Shown one piece after another: positions 49,942-58,261 of a stretch of 64,000 bases of DNA. A program made the position numbers and the translations under genes. The DNA lies in contig DAOUBF010000013.1 of the NCBI GenBank assembly GCA_034432795.1, positions 5,562-69,561 of the forward strand. The letters run 5' to 3'. This DNA is from DAOUBF01 sp034432795 (GTDB lineage Bacteria > Chloroflexota > Anaerolineae > DSLN01). The notes under the pieces are model-generated. The model was not told where the DNA came from. It searched no databases and was given only the letters and a program-made list of their open reading frames with translations. Positions within the stretch are counted from its first letter, which is position 1. Every line of letters begins with the position of its first letter.

Positions 49942-50908
49942 CCTGACTCACGTCCACCTTGACCGGCCCGCGCACGTGACGATTGGCTCGTTTGACGGCG
50001 TGCACCGGGGGCACCAGGCCATCATCCGCCGGATGGTGGAGGCGGCGCGGGCCTCGGATGCATTGGCCGTTGTGCTCACTTTTTACCCCCACCCCAGTGT
50101 GGTGCTGGGCCGCCAGAAGCCCCCCTTCTACATCAACGCGCCTGAAGAGAAGGCCCAACTCCTGGCCGAGTTGGGCGTGGACCTGATTGTGACGCACCCT
50201 TTCAACGAAGAAGTGCGCCATATGCGGGCGCATGAATTTGTGGCCCTGCTGTGTCGCCACCTGCGCATGAGCGACCTGTGGATCGGCCACGATTTTGCCC
50301 TGGGCTATCAGCGCGAGGGCAACGCAGCGCGGCTGCGCGAATTGGGTGAAGAGAAGGGCTATCGCCTTCACGTGATTGACCAGCCGGTCACGTGGCGCGG
50401 TGAGATCGTCAGCAGTAGCCGGGTGCGCCGGGCGTTGGCGGCGGGCGATGTGGAAGAAGCTATGGGCTGCCTGGGGCGACCTTTCCGCCTGCCAGGCGTC
50501 GTCATTGAAGGGGTGCGTCGCGGTAAGCAACTCGGTATTCCCACGGCAAACCTGTCAATATGGGGTGAGCGGGCCATTCCGGCCAACGGCGTGTACGCCT
50601 GCTGGGCCATTCTCTCCCCCGACCCTTCCCCTGCTACGACTGGACAGAGCGCCCACAGGCATCCGGCTGTCGTCAACATCGGCGTCCGCCCGACAGTGGA
50701 GACCAGCGGCAAACAGACGGTGGAGGCCCACCTGCTGGATTTTGAGGGCGACCTCTACGGGCAGGTGTTGGCGCTGGATTTCATTGCGCGGCTGCGCGAC
50801 GAGCAGCGCTTCGCCGGGGTGGACGCGCTGGTGGCGCAAATCCGGAAGGACATCGCCCAGGCGCGGGACATCCTGGCGCGGGCGCAAAGCCCCGACGACC
50901 CTGCCTGA
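49922..50908 (+). CDS. ribF: bifunctional riboflavin kinase/FAD synthetase
   Basis: 328 aa. N-terminal FAD synthetase domain: HVTIGSFDGVHRGHQAIIRR, VLTFYPHPSVVL and IGHDFALGYQREGNAARLRE. C-terminal riboflavin kinase domain: GRPFRLPGVVIEGVRRGKQL, GIPTANL, VVNIGVRPTV, VEAHLLDFEGDLYGQVLALD. The kinase strand before VVNIG carries ~10 extra residues (SPDPSPATTGQSAHRH). Last gene of the nusA operon. Confidence 0.95.
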   Translation: MAQHVYDLTHVHLDRPAHVTIGSFDGVHRGHQAIIRRMVEAARASDALAVVLTFYPHPSVVLGRQKPPFYINAPEEKAQLLAELGVDLIVTHPFNEEVRHMRAHEFVALLCRHLRMSDLWIGHDFALGYQREGNAARLRELGEEKGYRLHVIDQPVTWRGEIVSSSRVRRALAAGDVEEAMGCLGRPFRLPGVVIEGVRRGKQLGIPTANLSIWGERAIPANGVYACWAILSPDPSPATTGQSAHRHPAVVNIGVRPTVETSGKQTVEAHLLDFEGDLYGQVLALDFIARLRDEQRFAGVDALVAQIRKDIAQARDILARAQSPDDPA

Positions 50909-51005
50909 GGGATGGACAGTTGGCCAGGGCACCGTATGAAGGTTAACAAAATGGCACCGTAACCGAGGCGACCTGAGGATGCGCCCCCCACCGCAACCGA
51001 TGCGT

Positions 51006-51101
51006 GCTATAATAGTCTCTCGTTGGCCGACATGGTACACCAACCAGAGGAGCGGGGGACATGCGAACGAAGTTCGCTATAGAATATGGGAGAATATAGC
51101 G
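51006..51101 (+). promoter_or_regulatory. leader of the toxin-antitoxin pair: extended -10, short uORF, palindrome
   Basis: TGCTATAAT (extended -10, TATAAT at 51008-51013) without a clear -35. A 12-codon frame (51061-51099, MRTKFAIEYGRI) follows a GAGGAGCGGGGGAC ribosome-site-like run. A dyad CGCTATA (51075-51081)/TATAGCG (51095-51101) lies inside it and could be an operator or hairpin. The gap 50909-51153 holds nothing else. Confidence 0.4.
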
Positions 51102-51153
51102 GTTTCGCTAACAAGAGGGTACACTGATGCCTGATCGGGGAGGGGGATAATCT

Positions 51154-51384
51154 ATGAGACAGTTGACACGTATAACGTTTGATCCAGAAGTCATGGGAGG
51201 CAAGCCTTGTATTCGTGGGCTGCGCGTCACCGTGGGGACCATCGTTGGACTGGTTGCATCAGGGTATTCCACTGCCGATATTCTGAAGCTATATCCCTAT
51301 CTTGAGGAAGAGGATATCCGTGAAGCCCTGGCTTATGCGGCTTGGCGGGTTGAAGAGATAGAGCTTCCGTTAACGCATACATGA
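51154..51384 (+). CDS. DUF433 antitoxin
   Basis: 76 aa. DUF433 pattern: ITFDPEVMGGKPCIRGLRVT, then GTIVGLVASGYSTADILKLY and PYLEEEDIREALAYAAWRVE, a small winged-helix DNA-binding domain. Partner of the DUF5615 gene, which starts on its stop (ATGA). Strong GGGGAGGGGG ribosome site. Presumed autorepressor. Confidence 0.9.
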   Translation: MRQLTRITFDPEVMGGKPCIRGLRVTVGTIVGLVASGYSTADILKLYPYLEEEDIREALAYAAWRVEEIELPLTHT

Positions 51385-51749
51385 AGCTCCTTATTGACAT
51401 GAATCTCTCGCCCGACTGGGTTGAGGTGCTGCGGCGCCACGGCTGGGAGGCAGTGCACTGGTCAACTGTTGGTGACCCACGCGCACCAGATCACGTCATC
51501 ATGGATTGGGCGCGGCACAACGTTCACGTCGTCTTTACCCATGATCTTGACTTCGGTGCCCTCCTGGCCGTCACCCGCGCTGAAGGGCCAAGCGTGATCC
51601 AGGTACGCACCCAAGATGTGACACCTGGACATCTTGAGAGCATAGTGGTTAAGGCGTTACGCCAGTACAGTCCACTGCTTGAAGCTGGAGCACTGCTTGT
51701 CGTTGATGAGAGCAGATCCAGAGTACGTGTTCTCCCCCTGGCCCGTTGA
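51381..51749 (+). CDS. DUF5615 PIN-like toxin
   Basis: 122 aa. PIN-like (Mut7-C/DUF5615) protein: MKLLIDMNLSPDWVEVLRRH (first acidic residue Asp6), DHVIMDWARHNVHVVFTHDL and DFGALL (second acidic cluster), LLVVDESRSRVRVLPL. Families of this type pair with DUF433 as VapBC-like toxin-antitoxin modules; the toxin is a likely ribonuclease. Confidence 0.88.
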   Translation: MKLLIDMNLSPDWVEVLRRHGWEAVHWSTVGDPRAPDHVIMDWARHNVHVVFTHDLDFGALLAVTRAEGPSVIQVRTQDVTPGHLESIVVKALRQYSPLLEAGALLVVDESRSRVRVLPLAR

Positions 51750-51830
51750 GGCATATTCCATGTTCCTTCGCTGCCACATGAGCGAATGGCGCTCAACGCA
51801 GGCGAGGCGTGTGCTCGTAGCCTGCCCCCT

Positions 51831-54800
51831 CTACGTGCTCGTCCTTAATCCCACCACCAACTCCTCCCCGTCAAACTGGAAGCGCTCCACCACCTGACCG
51901 GATGGCTCCGCGCTTTCGGAGAAAGTATCCGAGAGCGTTTCCGCCGCGATGGTCCCCGCCCATGTGGCCATAGCCGCAGCCAGGCGCGGGCTGGCCCGGT
52001 ACGTCGTCACGATGTGGTCGGCGATGTTGAAACCCGCGCTCTTGCGTAGGTCCTGGATGCGGCGGATGACCTCGCGGGCCAGGCCCTCGGCCTCCAGTTC
52101 CGGCGTCAGCACCGTATCTAAGGCCACCGTCACGCCGCCCTCGCTGGCAATGGCGTAGCCCGCTTTCGGCTCGGTCTGGATCAGCACCTCATCCGGGGCC
52201 AACTCAACGCTGCCCCCATCCACACTCAGCGCCAGCCTCTGTCCGGCCCGCAGCGCCGCTACATAGCGCATAGCCTGGGCCTCATTGAGGCCCGCCAGCG
52301 CAGCGCGAACCTTGGGCGTCAGCGCCCCCAGCTTGGGGCCAAGCTTCTTCAGGTCGGGCAGGAGGCGGTAAGCCACCAACTCCGACTCCTGGGCGGCAGG
52401 CTCCAGCGACTTGACGTTCAACTCGTCCTCAATGATCTCCTCCAGATGCACCAGGGCCTGGCGCTGCTCATCTGTGGTGACCACGATGGCGCGGGCCAGG
52501 GGCTGGCGCACTTTCAGGCCAGCGGCGGCGCGGGCGGCATGGCCGGCGGCGACGACCTGGCGTGCCAGGGCCATCTCGCCCAGCAGCGTTGCCTCCTCTG
52601 CGGAGAGTGGGGTCGCCTGCGGCCAGTCACAGTGATGCACGCTCAACGGGGCCTCGGCAGCCACCTGGCGCACCAGGTTCTGGTACATGGCCTCGGTGAC
52701 AAAGGGCACAAAGGGCGCCAGCAACCGCGCCAGCGTCACCAGAACGTAGTACAGCGTGCTGTAAGCAGCTTGCTTGTCGCTATCATGCTCCGACTTCCAG
52801 AAGCGCCGCCGCGAGCGCCGCACGTACCAGTTGGAGAGATCGTCCAGGAAGACCTCCACAGCCCGCGCCGCGCTGGCGGCATCATAGTCCTCCAGCCGCT
52901 CTGTCACCTCGGCAACCACCTGATTCAAGCGCGCCAGGATCCAGCGATCCAGGACGTTCAACTGATCTGGGAGGGCCGGGGCCGTCGCCCATTGCGCCTG
53001 CTCTTGCGGCTCCCAGCCGTCCAGGTTGGCGTAGGTCACAAAGAAGCTGTACACATTCCACAGCGGGATCAGAAAGCGGCGGCGAGTCTCGTCGGCCAGG
53101 CCATAGCCGAACCACAGGTCCTTTTCGGGCCGGTGGGCGCAGAACATCCAACGCATCACGTCCACGCCGATCTGCTCGGCGGCCTCGTGGAACTCAATGG
53201 CGTTGCCCCAGCTCTTGTGCATGGGGCGGCCATCCGCGCCCAGGAGCGTGGCGTAGCCCAGCACCGTCTTGAAGGGCGGGCGGTTCTCCAGCACCGTGCT
53301 CATGGCCAGCAGGCTGTAGAACCAGTTGCGGAACTGGCCAGGGAAGCTCTCCGTGATGAAGTCCGCCGGGAACCACTTCTCCCAGTAGGCGCGGTCGGTG
53401 CGATAGCGCAGTGTGGAGTAAGGCACAATGCCCGCGTCCAGCCAGGGGTTGCCCACATCGGCGATGCGGGAGACCAGCGCGCCGCAGTTAGCACAGCGGA
53501 TCTTGACCGCGTCCACCCAGGGGCGGTGAGGGGTATGGCCCTGGAAAGTCTCCCACCCCTCCACGGCACGTTGCCGGAGTTCCTCCTCGGAACCGATCAC
53601 CTCAAAATGGCCGCAGGTGTGGCACTCCCAGATGGGCAATGCCAGCCCCCAATAGCGCTTCTTGGAGATCATCCAGTCGTGCATGTTGCGCAGCCAGTCC
53701 ATCTCGCGGTCCAGGCCGAACTCCGGAATCCAGCGGATCTGCTCGGTCACGTCCATCATCTGATAGCGCAGGCTGCGGGCCTTCTCTTCGGGGGTCAACT
53801 CCTCGCGGGGCTTGTCATACACCTCGCCCATAGAGATGAACCACTCATCCACCAGGCGGAAGACGAGCGGGGTCTGGCAGCGCCAGCATACCGGGTAGCG
53901 GTGGGTATAAGGCTCCAGGCGATAGAACAGGCCCTTGCGCTTCAGGTCCTCCACGATCGGCTCGGTCACCCGGCCGACGTCCATGCCAGTCAGCCAGGCG
54001 AAGCCCTCCCCATACACGCCGTTCTCATCCAGCGGCGCGATCACCGGCAGGTTGTAGCGCTTGCTTAGTTGGAAGTCCTCGGCGCCACAGCCGGGGGCGA
54101 TATGCACAATGCCTGTGCCTTCCTCCTCGCCCACCTCCTCCCATAGCACAACACGGTGGGCCTCAATCGCACCCGACGCCTGCTGCGCGGGCAGGTCATC
54201 AAACGGGCCGGTATACGTCCAGCCTTCCATGTCGCTCCCGGAAAGCTCGCCGAGCACCTCATAGTCGCCGCTGAGCATGTGGGTTGTGCCTTTAGACAGA
54301 TAGAGGACCTCATCGCCCTGGCGCACGCGGAGATAGGTCAGGTTGGGGCCGACGGCGGCGGCCACATTGCTGGTGAGCGTCCAGGGGGTGGTCGTCCAGA
54401 CGAGCAGGCTCTCGCCGGGCCGTTCGCGCAAGGGGAAGCGCACCGTCAGGCCGGGGTCGGTGCGTTCCACGTAGCCCTCGGTGACGATCTCATGCTGGCT
54501 GATGCCGGTGCCACAACGCGGGCACCAGGGCATGACATCGTGGCCCTTGTAAATCCAGCCGCGCTCCCAGCAGCGCTTGAGGAAGCTCCAGATCTGGTAG
54601 TTGTTCTCATTAGAGAAGGTGTAATACGAGCCGCCCAGTTCCGGCAGGCCCAGCCGCCCCACGATCTGCTCCACCGTGTCGGTGACCGGGCCAAAGGGCC
54701 CCTGGACCGTGACGACCTGCATAGGGTTCTCGCCCAGCTTATCGCGCAGCCAGCGCAGCCTGTCTGGGTCGTCCCAGTCCATCCATTGCCCCAGGCGGAT

Positions 54801-55208
54801 GGATTGCTCGGTGATGATGGCGGCGTAGGTGAGTACACGTTGCTTGCATAGTTTAACAAATTCAGCGATACCAAATGACTCAATATCGCGCTTGGACTTA
54901 AACCCCAGTTCGCGCTCCACGTTGACCTCCACCCACAGGCCCTGGCAGTCGTAGCCGTTTTGCCAGCGCTGGTCAAACCCCTGCATGGCCTTGAAGCGCT
55001 GCCACAGGTCCTTGTAGGTGCGCCCCCAGGCGTGATGCACACCCGCCGGGTTGTTGGCCGTAATCGGCCCGTCCAGGAAGGACCAGCGCGGGCCGCCTGC
55101 ACGCAGTTCGCGCAGCCGCTGGAAGGCATTTGTCTCGCGCCAGAAGTCCAGGATGGCGTGCTCTTGAGCGATGAAGTCCACTGTGCTGGGAACGTCTTTG
55201 AATGGCAT
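51831..55208 (-). CDS. ileS: isoleucyl-tRNA synthetase, variant HIGH box
   Basis: 1125 aa. ATG 55208 follows AGGAGGAATT. The HIGH region reads TANNPAGVHHAWGRTYKDLW (HHAWG at 58-62) and the KMSKS region GADGRPMHKSWGNAIEF (about 655-670), both as in a bacterial IleS subgroup rather than the E. coli form. Editing domain and zinc knuckles (CWRCQTPL, CHTCGHF, CANCGALVS) are present; the C-terminal region ends GQVVERFQFDGEELVVGLRT. Charges tRNA-Ile. Controlled by the T-box at 56089-56450, with alaX first in the operon. Confidence 0.93.
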   Translation of the reverse strand: MPFKDVPSTVDFIAQEHAILDFWRETNAFQRLRELRAGGPRWSFLDGPITANNPAGVHHAWGRTYKDLWQRFKAMQGFDQRWQNGYDCQGLWVEVNVERELGFKSKRDIESFGIAEFVKLCKQRVLTYAAIITEQSIRLGQWMDWDDPDRLRWLRDKLGENPMQVVTVQGPFGPVTDTVEQIVGRLGLPELGGSYYTFSNENNYQIWSFLKRCWERGWIYKGHDVMPWCPRCGTGISQHEIVTEGYVERTDPGLTVRFPLRERPGESLLVWTTTPWTLTSNVAAAVGPNLTYLRVRQGDEVLYLSKGTTHMLSGDYEVLGELSGSDMEGWTYTGPFDDLPAQQASGAIEAHRVVLWEEVGEEEGTGIVHIAPGCGAEDFQLSKRYNLPVIAPLDENGVYGEGFAWLTGMDVGRVTEPIVEDLKRKGLFYRLEPYTHRYPVCWRCQTPLVFRLVDEWFISMGEVYDKPREELTPEEKARSLRYQMMDVTEQIRWIPEFGLDREMDWLRNMHDWMISKKRYWGLALPIWECHTCGHFEVIGSEEELRQRAVEGWETFQGHTPHRPWVDAVKIRCANCGALVSRIADVGNPWLDAGIVPYSTLRYRTDRAYWEKWFPADFITESFPGQFRNWFYSLLAMSTVLENRPPFKTVLGYATLLGADGRPMHKSWGNAIEFHEAAEQIGVDVMRWMFCAHRPEKDLWFGYGLADETRRRFLIPLWNVYSFFVTYANLDGWEPQEQAQWATAPALPDQLNVLDRWILARLNQVVAEVTERLEDYDAASAARAVEVFLDDLSNWYVRRSRRRFWKSEHDSDKQAAYSTLYYVLVTLARLLAPFVPFVTEAMYQNLVRQVAAEAPLSVHHCDWPQATPLSAEEATLLGEMALARQVVAAGHAARAAAGLKVRQPLARAIVVTTDEQRQALVHLEEIIEDELNVKSLEPAAQESELVAYRLLPDLKKLGPKLGALTPKVRAALAGLNEAQAMRYVAALRAGQRLALSVDGGSVELAPDEVLIQTEPKAGYAIASEGGVTVALDTVLTPELEAEGLAREVIRRIQDLRKSAGFNIADHIVTTYRASPRLAAAMATWAGTIAAETLSDTFSESAEPSGQVVERFQFDGEELVVGLRTST

Positions 55209-55221
55209 AATTCCTCCTGTT

Positions 55222-55269
55222 GACGACAGACGACGGATGGCAGACAACGGCGGTTGCCCGTCGTCCGTC
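55222..55269. repeat. palindromic repeat family A between alaX and ileS
   Basis: GACGACAGACGACGG arm and CCCGTCGTCCGTC arm. It reaches the stop codon of alaX. Confidence 0.6.
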
Positions 55270-55978
55270 ATTCATCCAATTCCACCACAATGCGTTTATT
55301 GATTTTACCCTTGCTCATGTAATCCGCGATACGGATCGGGCCGACCTCGCGCGTGTTGGCGACGTGCGTGCCACCGTCCGCCTGCAGGTCCAGCCCCTCA
55401 ATCTCCACCACGCGCACCTGCTGGATGCCCTCCGGCAACAGGTTGATCTTGGTGCGGATCAGGTCGGGGATCTGGAAGGCCGCTTCACGTGGCAGGGTGG
55501 TAACGCGCACCGGGCGGGCAGCAGCCACCTCGGCGTTGATCTTCTCCTCAATCTCGCGCACCAATTCCTGGCGCATGTGCTCAAACTCAAAATCCATGCG
55601 CCCACGCAACGGCTCCATATTGCCGCCGGTGACCGAGGCCCCGTAGTCGCGCCAGATGACGCCACACAGGATATGCATGGCAGTGTGCGTGCGCATCAGT
55701 TGGTAACGGCGTTTCCAATCAATCTGCCCCTGCACCTGGGCGCCCAGCGGCGGCGGTTCCCCCTCCACCTCATGCCAGATGGTCTCCCCGGCCCGGCGCA
55801 CCCGCGTAACCGGCCAGACCCGGCCTCCTGCGCTGAGCGTGCCAACATCGCACGGCTGGCCGCCCCCGCCGGGGTAGAAGGCCGTCCGGTCCAGGGCCAC
55901 GGCGTTGCCCTCCACAGCGATCACGGTCGCCTCAAATTCGCGCAAGTAGCTATCCGTCTGATACAACGCTTCGGTCAT
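55268..55978 (-). CDS. alaX: alanyl-tRNA editing protein AlaX-M type
   Basis: 236 aa. Free-standing trans-editing domain that deacylates Ser- or Gly-tRNA-Ala. Has AFYPGGGGQPCDVGTL, zinc ligands in LMRTHTAMHILCGVIW and GLDLQADGGTHVANTREVG, where the third ligand position is DGGTH instead of CGGTH, a variant seen in other AlaX proteins. The N-terminal GGGGQPxD part marks the longer AlaX-M/L form. Lies between the Ile T-box and ileS, an unusual place for an Ala-specific factor. Confidence 0.92.
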   Translation of the reverse strand: MTEALYQTDSYLREFEATVIAVEGNAVALDRTAFYPGGGGQPCDVGTLSAGGRVWPVTRVRRAGETIWHEVEGEPPPLGAQVQGQIDWKRRYQLMRTHTAMHILCGVIWRDYGASVTGGNMEPLRGRMDFEFEHMRQELVREIEEKINAEVAAARPVRVTTLPREAAFQIPDLIRTKINLLPEGIQQVRVVEIEGLDLQADGGTHVANTREVGPIRIADYMSKGKINKRIVVELDE

Positions 55979-55994
55979 TCACCGCCTCCATTTA

Positions 55995-56056
55995 GGACGG
56001 AGGATGGAAGGCGGACGATAGAGTGTCCTCCGTCTTCCGTCCTTCGTCGTCCGTCC
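55995..56056. repeat. palindromic repeat family A between T-box and alaX
   Basis: GGACGGAGGATGGAAGGCGG and later TCCTCCGTCTTCCGTCCTTC, then GTCGTCCGTCC. Separates the T-box terminator from the alaX start. Confidence 0.65.
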
Positions 56057-56088
56057 TGCCCTCAGCAGAGGGGACGGATAAAAGCCTG

Positions 56089-56450
56089 GAAACAAAACCG
56101 CTCTCGCCCCTCAGGGACGAGAGCGATCGCTCCCGCGGTACCACCCTTCTTGGCAGTTGCCCTCAGCCTCCCTGAGGATGGCTGCCCACTCTGTCGGGCA
56201 CGTGTTCATGCCCGCGTCCCGCTAACGGGGGACGAATCCGGCGCACCTACTGAGCCATCAGCCCTCAGCGCTCAGCATTCAACGAATGACTGCACCTGCC
56301 AGAGCGGGCTGAAAGCTGATGGCTGTTCAGATTGCGGCTCCGGAAGGATTTTCGGCGGGAGTCACGCACCTGGCTTCCACCCTCCCAGGCTCGCTGGGCG
56401 CTACGCCCCGCCTACTCGTTTCCATCATCGCCTTTCGCTATGATAGCGCG
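56089..56450 (-). promoter_or_regulatory. T-box riboswitch, isoleucine specific
   Basis: On the minus strand: stem I with AGTA S-turn (GGAAACGAGTAGGCGGG) opposite CCCGCCGAAAATCCTTCC, where the specifier ATC (Ile) sits. A distal AGCGAGCCTGGGAGGGTGG follows. The T-box AAGGGTGGTACCGCGGGA (56148-56131) has TGGT, able to pair with an ACCA tRNA end. The terminator CGCTCTCG..CGAGAGCG (56125-56099) ends in GTTTTGTTT. Uncharged tRNA-Ile should favour readthrough into alaX-ileS. Between stem I and the T-box lies a palindromic insert (56262-56325). Confidence 0.9.
56262..56325. repeat. palindromic element inside the T-box leader
   Basis: AGCCATCAGC (56262-56271) and GCTGATGGCT (56316-56325) are exact complements; next to them lie CCTCAGCGCTCAGC and GCGGGCTGAAAGC. 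It occupies the stem II/III region between stem I and the antiterminator. Confidence 0.65.
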
Positions 56451-56479
56451 ATGTTACCATAGGCGCAGGCGGTTGTCAA
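56451..56479 (-). promoter_or_regulatory. sigma70-type promoter of T-box/alaX/ileS
   Basis: Minus strand: consensus -35 TTGACA (56479-56474), 17-bp spacer, -10 TAACAT (56456-56451). Divergent from the tRNA promoter. Confidence 0.75.
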
Positions 56480-56509
56480 GAGGCAGAGGCGAGTTCAGCA
56501 GGCAACGTC

Positions 56510-56538
56510 TTGCCAAAGGGCCTATGCCCTGGTATAAT
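56510..56538 (+). promoter_or_regulatory. sigma70-type promoter of tRNA-Thr
   Basis: -35 TTGCCA (56510-56515), 17-bp spacer, consensus -10 TATAAT (56533-56538), 12 nt before the tRNA. Confidence 0.8.
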
Positions 56539-56550
56539 ACAAAACAACAC

Positions 56551-56623
56551 GCCACCCTAGCTCAATCGGCAGAGCAGTCGCTTCGTAAGCGACGGGTTAA
56601 GGGTTCAAGTCCCTTGGGTGGCT
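56551..56623 (+). tRNA. tRNA-Thr(CGU)
   Basis: Acceptor GCCACCC (56551-56557) pairs with GGGTGGC (56616-56622). D arm GCTC..GAGC, anticodon stem GTCGC/GCGAC with loop TTCGTAA giving anticodon CGT, T arm AAGGG-TTCAAGT-CCCTT. Discriminator U at 56623; CCA is not encoded. Reads ACG threonine codons. Confidence 0.95.
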
Positions 56624-56643
56624 CTAAGGGAGAAGGCAAATGG

Positions 56644-56668
56644 GGCGACCGTTCAGGTCGCCTTTTTC
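56644..56668 (+). terminator. Rho-independent terminator of tRNA-Thr
   Basis: GGCGACC (56644-56650), loop GTTCA, GGTCGCC (56656-56662), then TTTTTC. Confidence 0.85.
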
Positions 56669-56791
56669 ATTTCCCTTCAGCGCTCTTGCCTGGGAGTGAT
56701 TACATTCGTCAGCCATGAACGTGACTATTGACACTTCTTTTATCCGTTAAACTCAGGCTGAATTCAGGATGAAGGGTGCACGGAGTTCAGA

Positions 56792-58261
56792 GTGAGCCAC
56801 CCATATATTACCTTCATCTTCTTCCTGTACGGCCTAGCCTTCTTCAGCATGGGGCTGGTCGTGGCGCTGGAGGGCGGGCGCGCCTCCGATGCCCGGCTGC
56901 GCCATGCGCTTCGGCCTCTGGCGGGCTTTGGGCTGATCCATGCCGCGCATGAGTGGCTGGAAATGTTCCAAATCCTGGAACTCCTGCCGCTCCAGAGCGC
57001 CGAGCCGCTCCTGTGGCAGAGCATCCGTCTCGCTATTCTCGCCTTCTCGTTCCTCTCCCTCGGCGCGTTCGGCGCCTCACTGCTGGCGCCGAACGAGCGC
57101 ATTCGCCGCATCAGCCTGCTTTTCCCCCTGGTGCTGTCAGCGGTCTGGGGGTTCGGGCTGTTGAGCCTGCGCAGCCGCTTCACGTTGGAGTCCGGCCTGT
57201 GGGAGGTAGCCGATGCCTGGACGCGCTATGTCTTGGGGATTCCAGCCGCCCTGGCCGCCAGCGCCGGCCTGATCGCTCAGCAGCGCGTTTTCCGCCAGGC
57301 CGGGCTGGTTCGCTTTGGCCGGGATAGCCTGTGGGCGGCCATCGCCTTCGCCTGGTATGGCCTGGTCGGCCAGATGTTCGTTCGCCCCAGCCCACTGCCG
57401 CCCTCCGACACCATCAATCAGGAGTTGTTCTTCCGGCTATTTGGCTTCCCCGTCCAATTGGTGCGGGCCAGCGCCGCCATCGTGGCCGCCGTCTTCGTCA
57501 TTCGCTTTCTGCGCGCCTTTGAGGTGGAGACCCAGCGCCAGATCGCCGAGTTGCAGGCGGCCCGGCTGGAAGAGGCCCAACGCCGTGAGGCCCTGCGCGG
57601 GGAACTGTTGCGCCGGGTGGTGGCCGCGCAAGAGGCCGAACGCCAGCGCATCGCCCGCGAATTGCACGACGAGACCGGTCAGGCCCTCACCGCGCTGGGC
57701 CTGGGCCTGCGCGCTGTGGCCACCCGCCTGCGCCAGGACGTGGATCAGGCCGAGCGCCACCTGCACCAGCTTGAAGCGCTGGCCACCCACGCGCTCAACG
57801 AACTCCGCCACCTGATCGCCGACCTGCGACCATCCCACCTGGATGATCTCGGCCTGCCCGCCGCCTTGCGCTGGTATGCCAAAGAGGTCCAATCCCGCGT
57901 GCCCCTGGATATTCAGGTGGAGATCAGCGGGGAGCAACGCCCCCTGAACCCCACGCAGACCACCGCGCTCTTCCGCGTGGCGCAGGAGGCGCTGACCAAC
58001 GTGATCAAGCACAGCGGCGCCCAACACGCCTGGGTGCGCCTGCACTACGGCGAACGCGAGGTCACGCTGGAGGTGGAGGACGATGGCCAGGGGTTTGAGG
58101 TATCGCCCCACGCCATCCCGCCCCGTCCCTCCTGGGGCCTGCTGGGCATGCAAGAACGGGCCACCTTGCTGGGCGGGCGCTTCTATATCACCTCCAATTG
58201 TGGGCACGGCACCCGCGTATGCGTGGCCATCCCGTATGAAGTGAGGGAGGAGGCCAGATGA
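56792..58261 (+). CDS. membrane sensor histidine kinase, NarX/LiaS-like HisKA_3
   Basis: 489 aa, GTG start. Six or seven membrane helices (about 5-240) with a conserved-looking GLIHAAHEWLEMFQILELLP segment in helix 2, then a coiled coil. HisKA_3 carries the phospho-His about 291 in RQRIARELHDETGQALTALG, and HATPase has FRVAQEALTNVIKHSGAQHA, LEVEDDGQGFEV and SWGLLGMQERATLLGG. Partner of the NarL-type regulator that starts on its stop (ATGA). Next to a cytochrome/NrfD module, so it probably senses a redox or respiratory signal. Confidence 0.92.
   Translation: MSHPYITFIFFLYGLAFFSMGLVVALEGGRASDARLRHALRPLAGFGLIHAAHEWLEMFQILELLPLQSAEPLLWQSIRLAILAFSFLSLGAFGASLLAPNERIRRISLLFPLVLSAVWGFGLLSLRSRFTLESGLWEVADAWTRYVLGIPAALAASAGLIAQQRVFRQAGLVRFGRDSLWAAIAFAWYGLVGQMFVRPSPLPPSDTINQELFFRLFGFPVQLVRASAAIVAAVFVIRFLRAFEVETQRQIAELQAARLEEAQRREALRGELLRRVVAAQEAERQRIARELHDETGQALTALGLGLRAVATRLRQDVDQAERHLHQLEALATHALNELRHLIADLRPSHLDDLGLPAALRWYAKEVQSRVPLDIQVEISGEQRPLNPTQTTALFRVAQEALTNVIKHSGAQHAWVRLHYGEREVTLEVEDDGQGFEVSPHAIPPRPSWGLLGMQERATLLGGRFYITSNCGHGTRVCVAIPYEVREEAR

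Noticed and set aside
50600..50660. Extra residues in RibF (SPDPSPATTGQSAHRH) as another in-frame repeat
   Set aside because: The DNA lacks both arms of any repeat family; it may be a diverged remnant but cannot be supported.
51154..51749. A defence island around the toxin-antitoxin pair
   Set aside because: Flanking genes are housekeeping (ribF, ileS); no other defence gene is present.
55350..55400. AlaX inactive because the third zinc position is DGGTH, not CGGTH
   Set aside because: The DGGTH form is common in AlaX proteins, so it is not evidence of loss.
56551..56623. tRNA-Thr as an integration site
   Set aside because: No integrase, no duplicated tRNA 3' end and ordinary genes on both sides.
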